A program made the position numbers and the translations under genes. This document shows, piece after piece, positions 11,802 through 23,200 of a DNA stretch of 64,000 nt. How positions within the stretch are numbered: position 1 is the stretch's first letter; each line of letters starts with the position of its first letter. Under the pieces are notes generated by a model. That model had not been told where the DNA came from, did no database searches, and saw only the letters and a program-made list of their open reading frames with translations. The stretch is taken from contig JARGXX010000098.1 of NCBI GenBank assembly GCA_030374765.1, forward strand, positions 62,001 to 126,000, written 5' to 3'. This stretch comes from Agarophyton chilense. Lineage: Eukaryota; Rhodophyta; Florideophyceae; Gracilariales; Gracilariaceae.

Positions 11802-13527
11802 TCATCCAGGGTTCTGCAGTACGCATCCTGGACCTGTTCTCTTGTAAATTCCTCTCGGGACTACGGGCATAACGTTCGTTTCCTCTAGGGTCAGTATCTG
11901 CGTTTCCATGTCGGTGTTCCGCAAGGCACCTTCTTCAGGTAAGTCCCAACATCCTTCTAGGTGTTCGCCGGTAGCATTTTGATTTGATGACACCAAAACG
12001 AAAGGGATATCATCTTCCACATGTTATGTCTCTAATCCTGAGTTGTTTAATCGTGTAATAGCGTCAGCTATGTTGTGCTTGATACCTGGACGGTACTGTG
12101 CGTCGTATTCAAACTCTGACAGTTTCAACCTCCAACGGGCAAGTCTACCGGACGCATCTGCGAGTCCGAGGATCCACCTTAAGGCATCGTGTTCCGTGCG
12201 CAGCGTAAAGCGCTCAGCATACAGGTATGGACGGAGCACCAACATGCTACACACTACTCCTAGACATTCCTTCTCGGTTTCCATGTATTTCTGCTCCGCC
12301 TCATTCATAGCGCGGCTCCAGTACCCTATGGATAATTTGTCTGTGTTGTGCTGATCCTGCATGAGACAAAAACCAATTTGGGCATAGGATGCATCTGTAT
12401 CCAGTGTGTACGGTAGACCTGTTTTCGGGAACGCTAAGATTGGCCGCGACAACAGCGCTCGTTTCAATTCCTCAAAGGTATCCATTTCGTCGTTCGATAG
12501 ATTCTCAAACCGTTCAGGTTCACCTTTCTGGAGCTTCTTGTTGAGGGGTGCCGCTATTTTCGCGAATCCCTTCACGAAGCAACGATAGACGTTACATAAA
12601 CCTTTAAAGGATCGTACGGCTGTCTGGGATCGTGGAAACTTGACCTTCTGTACGGCCCTTATATTGCACAGCGCAACCTCTAGGGTACCAGGGCCTATGA
12701 TGTGGCCCAGGTATTCAACCGTTCTGGTAAAGAAGACGCATTTGCGTAGCTTCAGCGTCACCCCCACCTCAGCTAGGAGGGTTAGTATGGTGCGCACGTG
12801 AGCAAAATGTTCTTCTACCGATCTGGAGTAGATGATTACATCATCGATGTATACCAAGGCCGCTGTCGACTTAAGCTTCGAAAGGATGATGTCCAGCGCC
12901 CTTTGAAAGGTGGCTGGAGCATTGCGCAACCCGAAAGGCATTCGAGTGAAGCGAAACTAACCTGCATGGCACATGAAGGTCGTTTTGTTATCGATCTTCC
13001 TCACCTACAGGTACCTGCCAATAACCACAATTGGCATCCAACGTGGTAAATACCTGCGCATCTCCCAAGGAGTCAATGCACTCATCCATTCTAGGTATCG
13101 GGTACGAATCCCTGACGGTCACGCTATTGAGCCTCCTGTAGTCCACACAGAACCTCATACGTTTATCACCTTTCTTTTGAACCAGAACCACCGGACTAGC
13201 CCAATCTGGGTTGGCTAGTTCAATTACACTTTCTTTGAGTATTCGCTTCACTTCTTTGAGTTCTACTTCTCTCGCCTTCGGACCTACACGGTATGGTTGC
13301 TGATAAATCGGCTTCGAGTCAGGGAGGAGCTCGATGCAATGCTGTGTGGCTTTAATTTGGCCCAGATGGCCTGACCACATAGTTTCAAACTCCTCCAGAA
13401 GGTCGAGAATACGGCCCCGCAGTTGATCGTTTTCTTCACCGATCTGGACTGTATCTTGCCATTGCCTCTCAGGGTCAGGTTCCTCTTCTTTTTCTACCGA
13501 TGCCTTATCGGTTATCTTTGCTTCCAC
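11802..13527 (-). pseudogene. Ty3/gypsy reverse transcriptase-RNase H, broken (A2)
   Basis: Piece 13527-12988 covers the region before RT and the fingers/palm (LLPDSKPIYQQPYRVGPKAR; CVDYRRLNSVTVRDSYPIPR), ending at EEDR where one extra base shifts the frame. Piece 12941-12024 has MPFGLRNAPATFQRAL, the active-site YIDD, the thumb and RNase H (DTDAS). It stops after LET; 12020-11802 is the in-frame continuation. The lesions match A1. The enzyme would copy element RNA to DNA in the virus-like particle, but this copy cannot. Confidence 0.88.
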
Positions 13528-14447
13528 CTTGGTATTTATCGATACCTCTGTGGTTGTGGACGCATTTGCGCACCCCCTTCCTTATCGAAGGCGACCTCGC
13601 CGGGATCAGTGTGAGCTACGGTTAAGACCCCTTATGGTGCCGGTAGTGCGATGCCTACATTGGTATTTTTCGGCAACTTCACCTCGTGACTGCTGAAGTT
13701 ACTGCGACACACCTTAAAGGGTTGATTTGGGATGTTGTCGACAATCCCGTTGGCCATCAAGGTGAGGTGTCGATGTGCTCACCTCGGATGGTTTTGTAGT
13801 ATGATCAGCCCGGAAGTCGCACAAGACACCGGTACCAATATTTGGGGCATTGGCGGGATAACAACATGTTTGGTAATGCGCACTTTGTTGGAGACCGTTT
13901 CGGTGGATATCGTCTTCTTCGGTTTGACGAACCATCCCCGTTTGGTTTCTGTATTACCTAAAATGGCAATTCGTCCCCCCTGACGTAGGGCGACGGTATG
14001 GGAACCAGGAAGGATTGCTTTGACATGTCTATCAATGAAGTTCGTATCTAATAGGCAGTCTGTTGGTAGACGGTCGACAACAAAGAATTGCACTCTTATC
14101 TTGAGGTGTCCGAGCTGCACCACAATGGTGAGCCTAACTCGAAGGTTTAATGGGCGCTCATTTGCATCCACCAGCGGGTTGTGGTCGGGAGGTCGGCTCA
14201 AGTTCCGAAGTACCGCCTCAGGTATGACGCGGGAGTTCAGAACGTTTGGGCCGGCCCGCGTACCCAACACGCAGGTGACTGGAACTGCAACGCAATCAGA
14301 GAAACACATTGAAGCACGTACTTTATAGTTGTTGTACTTCATATGACAAACCGGAACTGGTTGTGACGTGTTCTCTCCCACCTTCAAGGTTCTGTGTATC
14401 GATTGGCCTTCAAATTGCAAGTTGGGTTCGGCCATTACGCCAACCAT
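13528..14447 (-). pseudogene. Ty3/gypsy aspartic protease region, dead (A2)
   Basis: The open piece 14447-13779 aligns with the protease of element B, but the catalytic triplet is lost: B reads LDTGAAPN and this copy reads LGTRAGPN. The piece ends at an in-frame stop (about 13779-13781), and the linker to RT (13778-13528) has at least one more stop. The frame is -1 relative to gag, with an overlap at 14435-14447 and a GGAAAAC run at 14453-14459, so frameshifting was the likely route from gag to pol. The protease would cut the Gag-Pol polyprotein. Confidence 0.75.
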
Positions 14448-16645
14448 TCGGGGTTTTCCTCCTGTACGGGAGGGGTTGAGTCCAAGTTTGGTGTTTCCTC
14501 GACGGTATTGACCTGTACCGTTTTACGCGGTTGGAACATATTTTGTGCTTGCGTTGAAGACCCATAGAGGCGTTGGTGATTCTGCGTGCGAGCCTGAATC
14601 ACCTGGTCTCTCATCTGTGGAGAGAAGTTAGCACAATTGTTTGCCAAATGGTCTGTCGCGAGAAAGAACAAGCAAACGAGGCCTGCGGTTTGGGGGTCTC
14701 GCGTTACCATTGAGGGGGGCTTCGAAAGCTTGTTGGTAAAAACAGTGGCGTAGGATGTGGGTGGCGAGTTATGGGAGCTCGCTCCCTGCATCCTCTGCGA
14801 GCTCATCGCACTTGGCGGCGATTCTACCGAGTTTGGTGTACGCGTTGACGACCAATTTCCTACCTTCGAAGGTCTCGAGAACCGCCCCTGGGTCGCTACC
14901 AAGTGGATAGCGATTCCTGTAGGTACTTCGATGTGGGAGCTACCCTCTGGGATTTTGATATCTTCAATTTCCAAGACAGACCTTTTGGATTTATCCTTCG
15001 AGGCTGGAGGCACGGCTGGTCTCTTTCCCAGCCAAAGGGTATCTCCAAGGCCCTGGGAGTATCGAACCAGCCCATTGTAGTCTACCTTTCGGTTAGTGGC
15101 CAGGTAGTTGCGTACCTGGGAACGGATCGCTTTGTCGACATTGTCGGCAAATAGAGACTTTAACCTAGAGGTAGTGAACACATTTCCACAACGGGTTTCC
15201 AGATTCCACAGCGCGAGCGAAAACTTCGATTCGGTTTGCCCAGACCTTTGATGGTAGGCGAGGACTTCTGACTAAGCCTCTTGGATATCCTCATCGGTGG
15301 CGTATGTTTCCAAAAGGAAATTGACCACCTCTGGGTATGACTCCAACATCTCTGTGCCATCCTCATATATCGTTAAGGTATTGCCGCGGAGCCTACCCTG
15401 CAGCAAGTAGTACTCTTGTCCTTTCAGGTAAAAATGAAATAGCCACATAGCAGCGTCCTCGGAAAAACCATTTTGGTCACATGCAAGCTTGAACTTCTGT
15501 AGAAACTCAATCACCGCAATAGGATCCGTACCTGTGAAGGTGGTGTCACCCATTAGGAAGCTGAGCTTCTTTTGGTGCTTAGTAATATTCTGAGCAACCT
15601 CTTGGGTGTATTCAGAAGACTTGTTGATCAACCGATAAGTCCTGTAATCAACCGCTTTGGTGAACATATCGTTCAACGGTTGGTGCACCTCCAGGTCCAT
15701 TTTGATGTCCGTCTCGGAGTCGGGCGACTCATTGTTTCGCTTTATACCCTTTCGGTTATTTTTCGACAACTTCTTCGTCGACCTGTTTGGTTTCTTCTTC
15801 TTCTTACGTTTACGGTCATCATCCGACGATGAACTCGTATCGGAACTGGAGTCTGACGAGTCTGGGTCTGAATCATTTTCTCGATTCTTTCCCCTCTTCG
15901 TCCTCCGCTTCTTCCCTTTTTGGTTTCTTCGTCGCTCATCCAACAAGTCAGACGAATTGACCTTGGGACCACCTCCATGGGTATCCTTTTGAACGAAACC
16001 AGTAATTGGTGGCAGATAAATGTCTTGAGGATCTACCTTCCCCGGGACCTCTTGAATGTGCCTTGGACCTTGTAGGTACTCACTATCAGTAGGTAAGTGT
16101 TTGGAATGGGTGGCCTGAACCATTTGGAGCCCTTGTGGTATGCGCTTTGTGATGTTCACCTGTGTAGGTCGGGATTCGCAGAATCCCTCGGAAACCCAAA
16201 GGTCCTGCACAGCGCAGTAAGCATGCTCCCTAGCATCTGTAAAGAGATACTGTTTCACCATTTCAGGTATCCTTTCCAACAGCTCTTGAGCTGCTCGGTC
16301 AACCATAATACGGGTATATGCATCGACGTCCATTGAGGGCTGAACCATCCGGTTATCCGACTTCTCCTTTACGGTTAATGCATCCTCGACCGCGAGGGTG
16401 ACGAGCGCTTTCGCTCGCTCTTCGAACTGAGGCCATAGCTCCTCCGCTGCAACCTCTATTGGTAATTCCCTTTGAGGTTCGGTTGCCAAAGGCGGCGGAC
16501 CATGTACCTTTACGGTTTTGTCCAGAGGGTGCCAGAGGAGCTCCTCGGGATTCTCCAGATTCGGTTGAGCCGATGGGGCTCCTTTAGGACCTTTATGGCT
16601 TCGTGGGGCGCTTGCACCACGCGTATATCTTTTAGGTCGTTCCAT
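14435..16645 (-). pseudogene. Ty3/gypsy gag, one nonsense codon (A2)
   Basis: The first piece (16645-15272, 457 aa) has a charged N-terminal half, a Ser/Asp/Lys-rich tract (DSSDSSSDTSSSSDDD followed by a basic run) and a capsid-like region (FTGTDPIAVIEFLQKFKLAC). It stops at a TAG at 15272 and continues in the same frame at 15181-14435. The zinc knuckle near 14680 reads C-x2-F-x4-H-x4-C, so its second Cys is a Phe. Gag would form the particle and bind RNA. The leader to the PBS is about 130 bases. Confidence 0.8.
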
Positions 16646-16771
16646 TTGTTACCAATAGTGGTATCCTGTATTGCTGTGCGGGATTTCCTGAAACCAAATA
16701 GGTGTACGAGCGTCCAATCCTTCTCGGAATCTCGTGTGAACTGTGAAGGTACGACGAAACCTAAAAAACCT

Positions 16772-16789
16772 TTCGAAGTCGGGAGACCA
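16772..16789 (-). promoter_or_regulatory. tRNA primer-binding site of A2
   Basis: On the - strand it reads TGGTCTCCCGACTTCGAA, three bases inside the 5' LTR end. It begins with TGG as expected for pairing with a tRNA CCA end. Elements B (17950-17967) and D (57907-57924) carry the same site with one base changed. Confidence 0.75.
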
Positions 16790-16792
16790 AAA

Positions 16793-17032
16793 TGTCGTAC
16801 AATCACCTCTGTAGTATGCTACTGCCTTGTGTCGGGGGCTTGGTGACGCTCAACCTTAGGAGATAGACGTAATAAACCTCGATGGTAACAGGGCACTGTG
16901 AAAACCCGCAGGGGCAAACGGAGGTGCAACTAGCCTATACCGTGTATGTGAACGATGGTAGGCGTCGACGCGCGGGAAAGCCTGTGTGGTAGTTGGGAAC
17001 CGATGAACCAAAAGGTATAGTCTTGACCCAAG
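16793..17032 (-). mobile_element. A2 5' LTR, inner part
   Basis: This is the PBS-proximal part of the A2 5' LTR. In + orientation it starts TGTCGTACAATCACCT at 16793. It is interrupted at 17032/17033 by element B. The remaining part is at 28828-29299, and together they make about 712 bases. The continuity is confirmed by the uninterrupted LTR-like core at 6890-6920. Confidence 0.75.
17028..17032. repeat. Target-site duplication of B, left (CCAAG)
   Basis: CCAAG here and at 28823-28827 flank element B directly. Five bases is usual for Ty3/gypsy integration. Confidence 0.85.
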
Positions 17033-17947
17033 TGTAGAGCAACGCCCAGTTAGGGGATACTTGAAGATGCAACTCATAGAATGAGGGTTGAACCCTCCGA
17101 GGGTTATGACTATGATCCCCTCTAAGGTGTGCTGAGGTGGCACTCTTTTCTGGTTAGAGTTCGCCTATAAGGGAAGATTCGGATGGCCCATGGTTGGATT
17201 GGCCCCGTGATACACGTGGCTTAATTTTGGCACCGATTTTCGGATATTTGTTAGAACGTTGGACTTTTGGGCCCTGACAGTGGGATCTCCACGTGTATGG
17301 CCCTGAGCAGGTGTGCACTACTGTAGAGTTTAGTTAGTGGGCCCTACTTAGGGAGATGAGAACTGACAGTCCGAAGCTCAGAGTAAATAGGAACCAAGGT
17401 TGGTCTTTGATACCTTTAGAGGTTCTTCGCCGCCATCGTTTCGGCCTTACAACCCGGAACGGGCTCTGGTTAGCAACGCCTGCGTAGGGACACGACTCCA
17501 CTTGGAGAGTGCCCACGTTTGGGTTCCGTGCAACCACCCCCTTGGGACCGCTCAGACGACCTGCGTGCACGATACCCCGTGGGGGTTCTGCTTACTTGTT
17601 GCGTGCTTTTTGTGTTTCCTTTCGAGGAAAGGTTTTCGCCCCTGTATTGGGTTTCTTTTGTTGTTTCGCCCCTTTTCTGGTTCTCGGGTCCGGTGCCTGT
17701 TAGTGCCCGACCCTCGCCCTGTTTTTCCTCTTCGCCGGATTTTCCCCCATTCTTTGGGATACCCATACCCATTCCCGACCAAACGGTTTCTACCCCTCAC
17801 CTCCGTCGGTACTGCCGGAATCCCCCGTGGGAGTTACACCCCACACTACGGGTGGAACGGAGGGCTCTGTCTCTGAGTCTGCCTCCTCCAGGGAGCAAGG
17901 CTTCGAACACCTTGAGAGCACTTCCCGTCGCCGGGTTTTGCTCCACA
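17033..17947 (+). mobile_element. Element B 5' LTR
   Basis: It begins TGTAGAGCAACGC and ends TTTTGCTCCACA, with TG/CA ends. The copy at 27908-28822 differs at about seven bases. It carries several short CCC/GGG palindromes, for example CCCTCCGAGGG near 17094 and CCCTACTTAGGG near 17343. Confidence 0.93.
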
Positions 17948-17949
17948 AG

Positions 17950-17967
17950 TGGTCTCCCGACTTAGAA
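17950..17967 (+). promoter_or_regulatory. tRNA primer-binding site of B
   Basis: TGGTCTCCCGACTTAGAA, two bases after the LTR. It is identical to the site of element D and one base different from A2. Confidence 0.8.
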
Positions 17968-18174
17968 TCCGTTCTCGGACTTTTGGGTTGGTTATCCACG
18001 TGTTGGAATATCTCTTGGAAGAGGAAGCACCGTCGTGAAGATTTGTTGTAGTGGTCTCCTTTGGAAAGGGTGGAATTGGTTTTTATTTTTGTTTTGTGTT
18101 ACGTCATCCGTTCTCCGGGAATCTCGTGATCGAATTCTATCGTTACCCCGAATCGTCGGTATCGTGTCTGCAGC

Positions 18175-20205
18175 ATGTCCCCGATTACCCGTGGTTCCAG
18201 GACTGGATCGAACCGTCAAGCGGATTCAGTGCCCCCGGCCCCGCCTAGGTCGAGGAACTCAATTCCCGAAGATCGGAACGATTCCGGTATCGATCCGGAC
18301 ACTCGGAGAGCACCCTCAGTGGTTTCAGGTCCTCGAGAGGTCGTGGCTGTGGGCCCAGCTCCAGTGGTGGAGACCCCCTCAGAAGCACCCCGAAGTCGGG
18401 CCGACCCTGAATTACAGCGCCTGGAGACTCGAATCGCTATCGCCAACGCGGCTCACGTCGAGCTCCTTCAGGAGGTTACTACCCTCCGCCGCAAGGTGGA
18501 GGACGCCCAGGTGCGGGGACTCGCCGATGACCTTCGTACCCTGAGAAGGGATGTGAACTCCCTTTTGGAAAGCTTTGGTACCCCTGGGGTCTTGATCCAG
18601 GAGTACCGGAGCCTCGTGGAGGAACACTGCGTGCAAGCGGAACGCTTCCGAGCTTGGCTGGACACCCTCGAGGCCATTATCCGTATGGACGGAGACCCAA
18701 AAGCCTCGAAGGATAAACCCGACGTTTCGGAAGACGAAGAACACCGCTCCGCTAAACGGGACCGCCGCAAGTCCAAGAAGAGGGTTCACCTCCAAGAGGA
18801 TTTATCGGATTCCGATCCCAATCGCTCGTCATCGAGTTCGTCCTCCGAATCTTCAGATAGTGAAGATGGACGCCGGTCATCCCGGGCGACTCGGTCGAAG
18901 GCTACTTACACCTCTCAAGGGGCAATCCGTACCCGGAAGGAGGGTAGGAAACACCTTGGATTAAGGGAGCTGAAGCCAACGAATCCTCTCTATCGGAAGC
19001 TGCTATCGTACCGCCAGTACCGGTTGGATAACCCTTCGGGAGATCGAACATCTCGCGGAACGGGTAAGGTCAAGGACTACATCAAAAGGCTGAGCATCAC
19101 CCTACAGAAGAGGGAGTTCACAGGAACAGACCCAATTCTGGTGCTCGATTTCCTTGCGAGGTTTGTCCAGGAGGCTGACATCCTCGGTATGAGTGAAGCG
19201 CAAGCGTATCTTGCATTACCCTATTTCTTAAAGGGGATGGCTGAAGGCCAGTTCAACTCCGTCCGTGGATCATCCCGAGCCTCGGAAGGGGGAGTCACGT
19301 GCTGGCCCGAAGCGGTGCAGTACCTCTTGAGGTCATACGCTACTGGAAATGCGATTCAGGAAGCAATCCTTGCATTAAGGGATACGCGGCAGAAGCCGAT
19401 GGAAACCGAAACGGTGTATTCAACTCGCTTGAATAAAGCGTTTCACCGATGCGGGAATGTATTCCCCGCCTAAGAGAGATGCACCATGTTTGTGAATGGT
19501 TTGGACCCCTCGATAAGGGCATTGGTTGCCCGACATCGGGAAGAGAAGCGCAAGCTGACCTACTTGGAACTGGTTCAGTACGCCCAGGCTGAGGGGGATA
19601 CTCCCCGTGCCCGGCAGAACCGAAAGAGTCGGCCGACACGTGCACTCCTCGCCGATGGAGGTAACTCGTCTTTGTCACTCGCAGGAGGCCCTGCCCCTGT
19701 GGGGGTCAATGATAACATTCAATTCATGGGAAGTAACCCCGAATCTATGGGTACGTCTGAGTTGCCGTCGACATCCGCTCCGACTACGGATGATGACCCT
19801 GCGCTCTATACCCAAGGACGGAGGGTGCCAGCCGCATCGCTCCCTTTTGCGAATACCGCTGCTCGGTTCTCTCGCCCCGGATGGAGGGATACAGCACCAC
19901 GTCGCGTGGGTTCACGTCCACAACCGAACCCGGCAGAGCTGATTTGCTATTTGTGTTACCTCCGTGTTCACAAAGCACCAGACTGCACATTTCTTCTGCT
20001 GGAGGGTTCACGAATTACCGCTCAGTACGAGGCTCTGACCCCTGAGGAGAAAGCTCGAGTCCCGAGTAGGTCCTATGAGGAACAAAGGATACTCCGAGCT
20101 CACCTTGCTGACAGGGATACAGAACTTGTACCCGCGAACGGGGAACAACCGGTCCCCTTCGAGGCAGCTGCACCGAATTCGGTGGGGTCCGCTTCGAAAA
20201 ACTAA
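18175..20205 (+). pseudogene. Ty3/gypsy gag of element B (single internal stop)
   Basis: One frame of 677 codons is broken only by TAA at 19471-19473. It starts MSPITRGSRTGSNRQ after a leader of about 200 bases. A coiled-coil-like stretch lies near residues 85-130. A Ser-rich acidic tract follows (SSSSSSESSDSEDG), then a capsid-like region (FTGTDPILVLDFLARFV, CWPEAVQYLLRSYAT) near 320-425. A CCHC zinc knuckle (C-x2-C-x4-H-x4-C, starting CYLCYLRVHK) lies near base 19950. Element D has an ordinary codon where B has the stop (PAGERCTMF), so I read it as a mutation, not a readthrough signal, though the rest is intact. Gag packages the RNA. Confidence 0.85.
20196..20202 (+). promoter_or_regulatory. 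Probable -1 frameshift site at gag/pol of B
   Basis: GAAAAAC in the gag frame (codons AAA AAC, then the TAA stop at 20203-20205). Pol is open in the -1 frame across this point. At the same place D has GGGAAAA, which fits the X-XXY-YYZ slippery form. Confidence 0.55.
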
Positions 20206-20207
20206 AC

Positions 20208-23200
20208 TTGGGAGTCTCCCCTGCGGGAGGGGCGTCTTCTAAGCCGGAGTTGAAGACGCCCGAGGCGCTCCAGCTTCGCTCCCCAGCTGTGACTATCCTT
20301 TCAAGGAGAACGGCTGACACAGACGTTAACTCGAGATACTTTAGTGTCCTCCGTCTCCCGTGGATACGGTCCCGTAATCTCCGTATTCCGGATCGAGTTA
20401 TGGTAATGGCCAAGCGGAATTATAAAGTATTCGCCGACTTCGGCCTGTCCAACAAGTTTATGGTTCGTCAAATATCTGTCCTGGATACAGGAGCCGCTCC
20501 TAACTTAATTCATGTTGAATTGTTACCTCCGCTGCTCCGGGTTCAAGTTCGTACCGGTCCACGTTTGGATATCGCCGATGCGAACAACAATCCGCTACGG
20601 ACACTGGGTACAATTTCCCTCATGGTGAGGTTAGGCTCCTATCTCGTTCAACTAGAGTTTATTGTATGCAAGTCCATTGCAGCACCAGTCATACTGGGTT
20701 GTGACTTTTGCGACCGCTTCGTGGAAGCCATCCGTCCTCGGAATAGAACTGTGGAACTCGAAGACGGGTCTACGATCCCAATCGTTCGTAACCCCTTACA
20801 GGGAGCAGCGCGAACACGCGTTCCTCTCCCTCTCGCGCAGGAATCTGTGAAGAAGGACCCGGTGTCTACACGGGTAAAGGTTGCGAGGTCAGTGGCTATC
20901 CCGCCAGAAACCCAGGTTTGGGTCACAGTTGTTACCAAGCAAATTGGTGTGCATGTGGTACAACCGAACCCGTCTCTGTATACGCGGCGTCAACTCGCCC
21001 TTGCGAATGGGGTTGTCTCCGTGGAACCGGATAAACCTTTCAAGGTTTTGGTAGCCAACTTTGGAAAGACAACGCAGCATTTGGTCAAACACCAGATCCT
21101 GGGTTCTGTTCTTCCACACCCGCATGCGGTCGTACCTACAAAGATCTCTATCGCAAAGATCCTTGGTGTGGCGGACCCTAAGGAGGGGGAGGACACTGCC
21201 GAAATCGCGGAAGACGGTGAGCATACGACTGTAGCTCCACACGCTGAACACTTTAAACCTCAGGAGGTTACGGCCCCTATCACAGGAGCAGACCAGACGG
21301 ATCCTGTTCAGGAATTGGAGAAATGGGATCTCAACCATGTACCCGCATCTCATCGGGAGAAGCTGAGGCACATGCTTCGTGAATTTACCCCCATGTGGGA
21401 TGGTTCCCTTGGAACTATTGGGATTACAGAACACCGCATCGACTTGTTACCGAACACTCGGCCTATTGCCCAACACCCTTACAGGGCTGGACCAAAAGCT
21501 CGGGAAGAGGAGAAATCTCAGGTGGAGAAGATGCTTAAAGCTGGCGTAATTGAACCTGCCCAGTCCGCTTGGGCCTCACCAGTGGTGTTAGTTCCGAAAC
21601 CGGATGGATCGTTGCGTTTCTGCATCGATTACAGACGCCTGAACGAGGTAACCATTAAGGATGTGTACCCGATCCCTCGGATGGACGAATACATCGACTC
21701 CCTTGGGAGCGCTACTGTTTTCTCTACCCTCGACGCCAATTCGGGCTACTGGCAAGTCCCTATTAGGGAGGAAGATCGAGACAAAACGGCTTTCGTGTGT
21801 CATCAAGGACTTTTCCGATTCCGGAGGATGTTTTTTGGGTTGACAAATGCCCCCGCAACGTTTCAACGGGCGATAGACATTCTGTTGGCTCCCTTCGAGT
21901 GGAGGACGTGTCTAGTGTATTTAGACGACATTGTTGTCTTCTCCAACAACCTGGATCACCACCTCGAACACGTCAGGGACGTAATGAAGATACTCCGCGA
22001 CGCGGGAATCACCTTGAAACTCAAGAAGTGCGAGTTTTTCACCGATTCGGTTAAATATCTGGGTCAAATAATCCGTCCCGGACAGCTTTCAATCGATGAA
22101 GTACGAGTGAAATCCTTGAAGGAAGCAAAACACCCGAAAACTCAAACGGAGTTGCGATCCTTCTTAGGTCTGTGTAACGTGTATCGCCGATTCGTCCCGA
22201 ACTTTGCGGATATTGCCACACCCCTCAACAGGCTCCTGACGAAGGGACAACCAGTTGAACTGGAACCTTTTGGCGACGCAGAAGCGTCTGCCTTCACGGC
22301 ACTGGTGAATGCCGTAACATCACCGCCAATCTTGGCTCTACCCAATCCTGGGCTCCCTTACGAAGTGGACACCGATGCTAGTGCAAACCAAGTAGGGTGT
22401 GCACTGTTCCAATCCTCCGAGGATGGTGAACGTCACCCTATTGGGTACTGGTCACGTTCCCTGAATGTCCATGAAAGGAACTACTCGGTCTCCGAGAAAG
22501 AATGTTTAGCCGTTGTGTGGCCCTTAGCTACACTTCGCCCCTATCTGATGGGTACTCGTTTCAAAGTCCATACGGACCTCGCATGCTTGCGTTGGCTCCT
22601 GGAGATCTCCGAACCCTCGGGCCGCCTTATGCGCTGGCGTCTCCGACTGTCGGAATTCGACTTTGAGATCCTGTACAAGAAAGGGAAGCTGAACACTCAG
22701 GCTGATGCACTATCCCGCTTGGGAACCACAGCGGAAACGGAACCCTACGAGGACGATGACATCCCATGCTTTATGGTATCGGACCTCGAGGGAGGAGCTC
22801 AACCGCTGACGGATGATGTTTGTGACGATATACTCGTCAACGAGAGTCTGGATTCGCCGACCGGCTCTTTTATACGTATCTCTCCAGAGGAGATGATACG
22901 CGAGCAACAGCTCGACCCATTCTGTACACGGATTCGGGCTCGCCTCAACGGAGGATTTCAGTTACCTTTCGAGGACGACGATCAGGGTTACCTAATCAGG
23001 ACCGTTGGACCTCGCCCGAGGATAGTGGTGCCGCACACCCTAAAACAGAGGGTATTACACCTCACTTACTATGTGAAGGTTGGCGCCCACCCCGGGGGAA
23101 GAAAACTGTACCTCACGTTGAGAAGGGACTTTTACTGGCCGGCAATGGCATTCGATTGTTACGCCGTCAGACGGGCCTGCGCCAATTGCGCCAAGAATGA

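Larger units (their letters stand above)
1..13240. repeat. Giant inverted repeat (arms 1-6413 and 6922-13240)
   Basis: The first bases of the window reappear as their reverse complement at 13190-13240. The match holds through pol, the antisense ORF and the non-coding tail, up to about 6413 on the left and 6922 on the right. Arms are about 6.3-6.4 kb within the window; the right copy continues to 16792, so the left arm probably extends outside. The two arms share inactivating frameshifts and stops, and differ at scattered bases and small indels. A spacer of about 0.5 kb (6414-6921) separates them. Confidence 0.9.

Noticed and set aside
17400..17965. 148-158-codon frames inside the B LTR
   Set aside because: They are in LTR sequence, lack motifs and are Pro/Phe-rich by base composition; the LTR explanation is sufficient.
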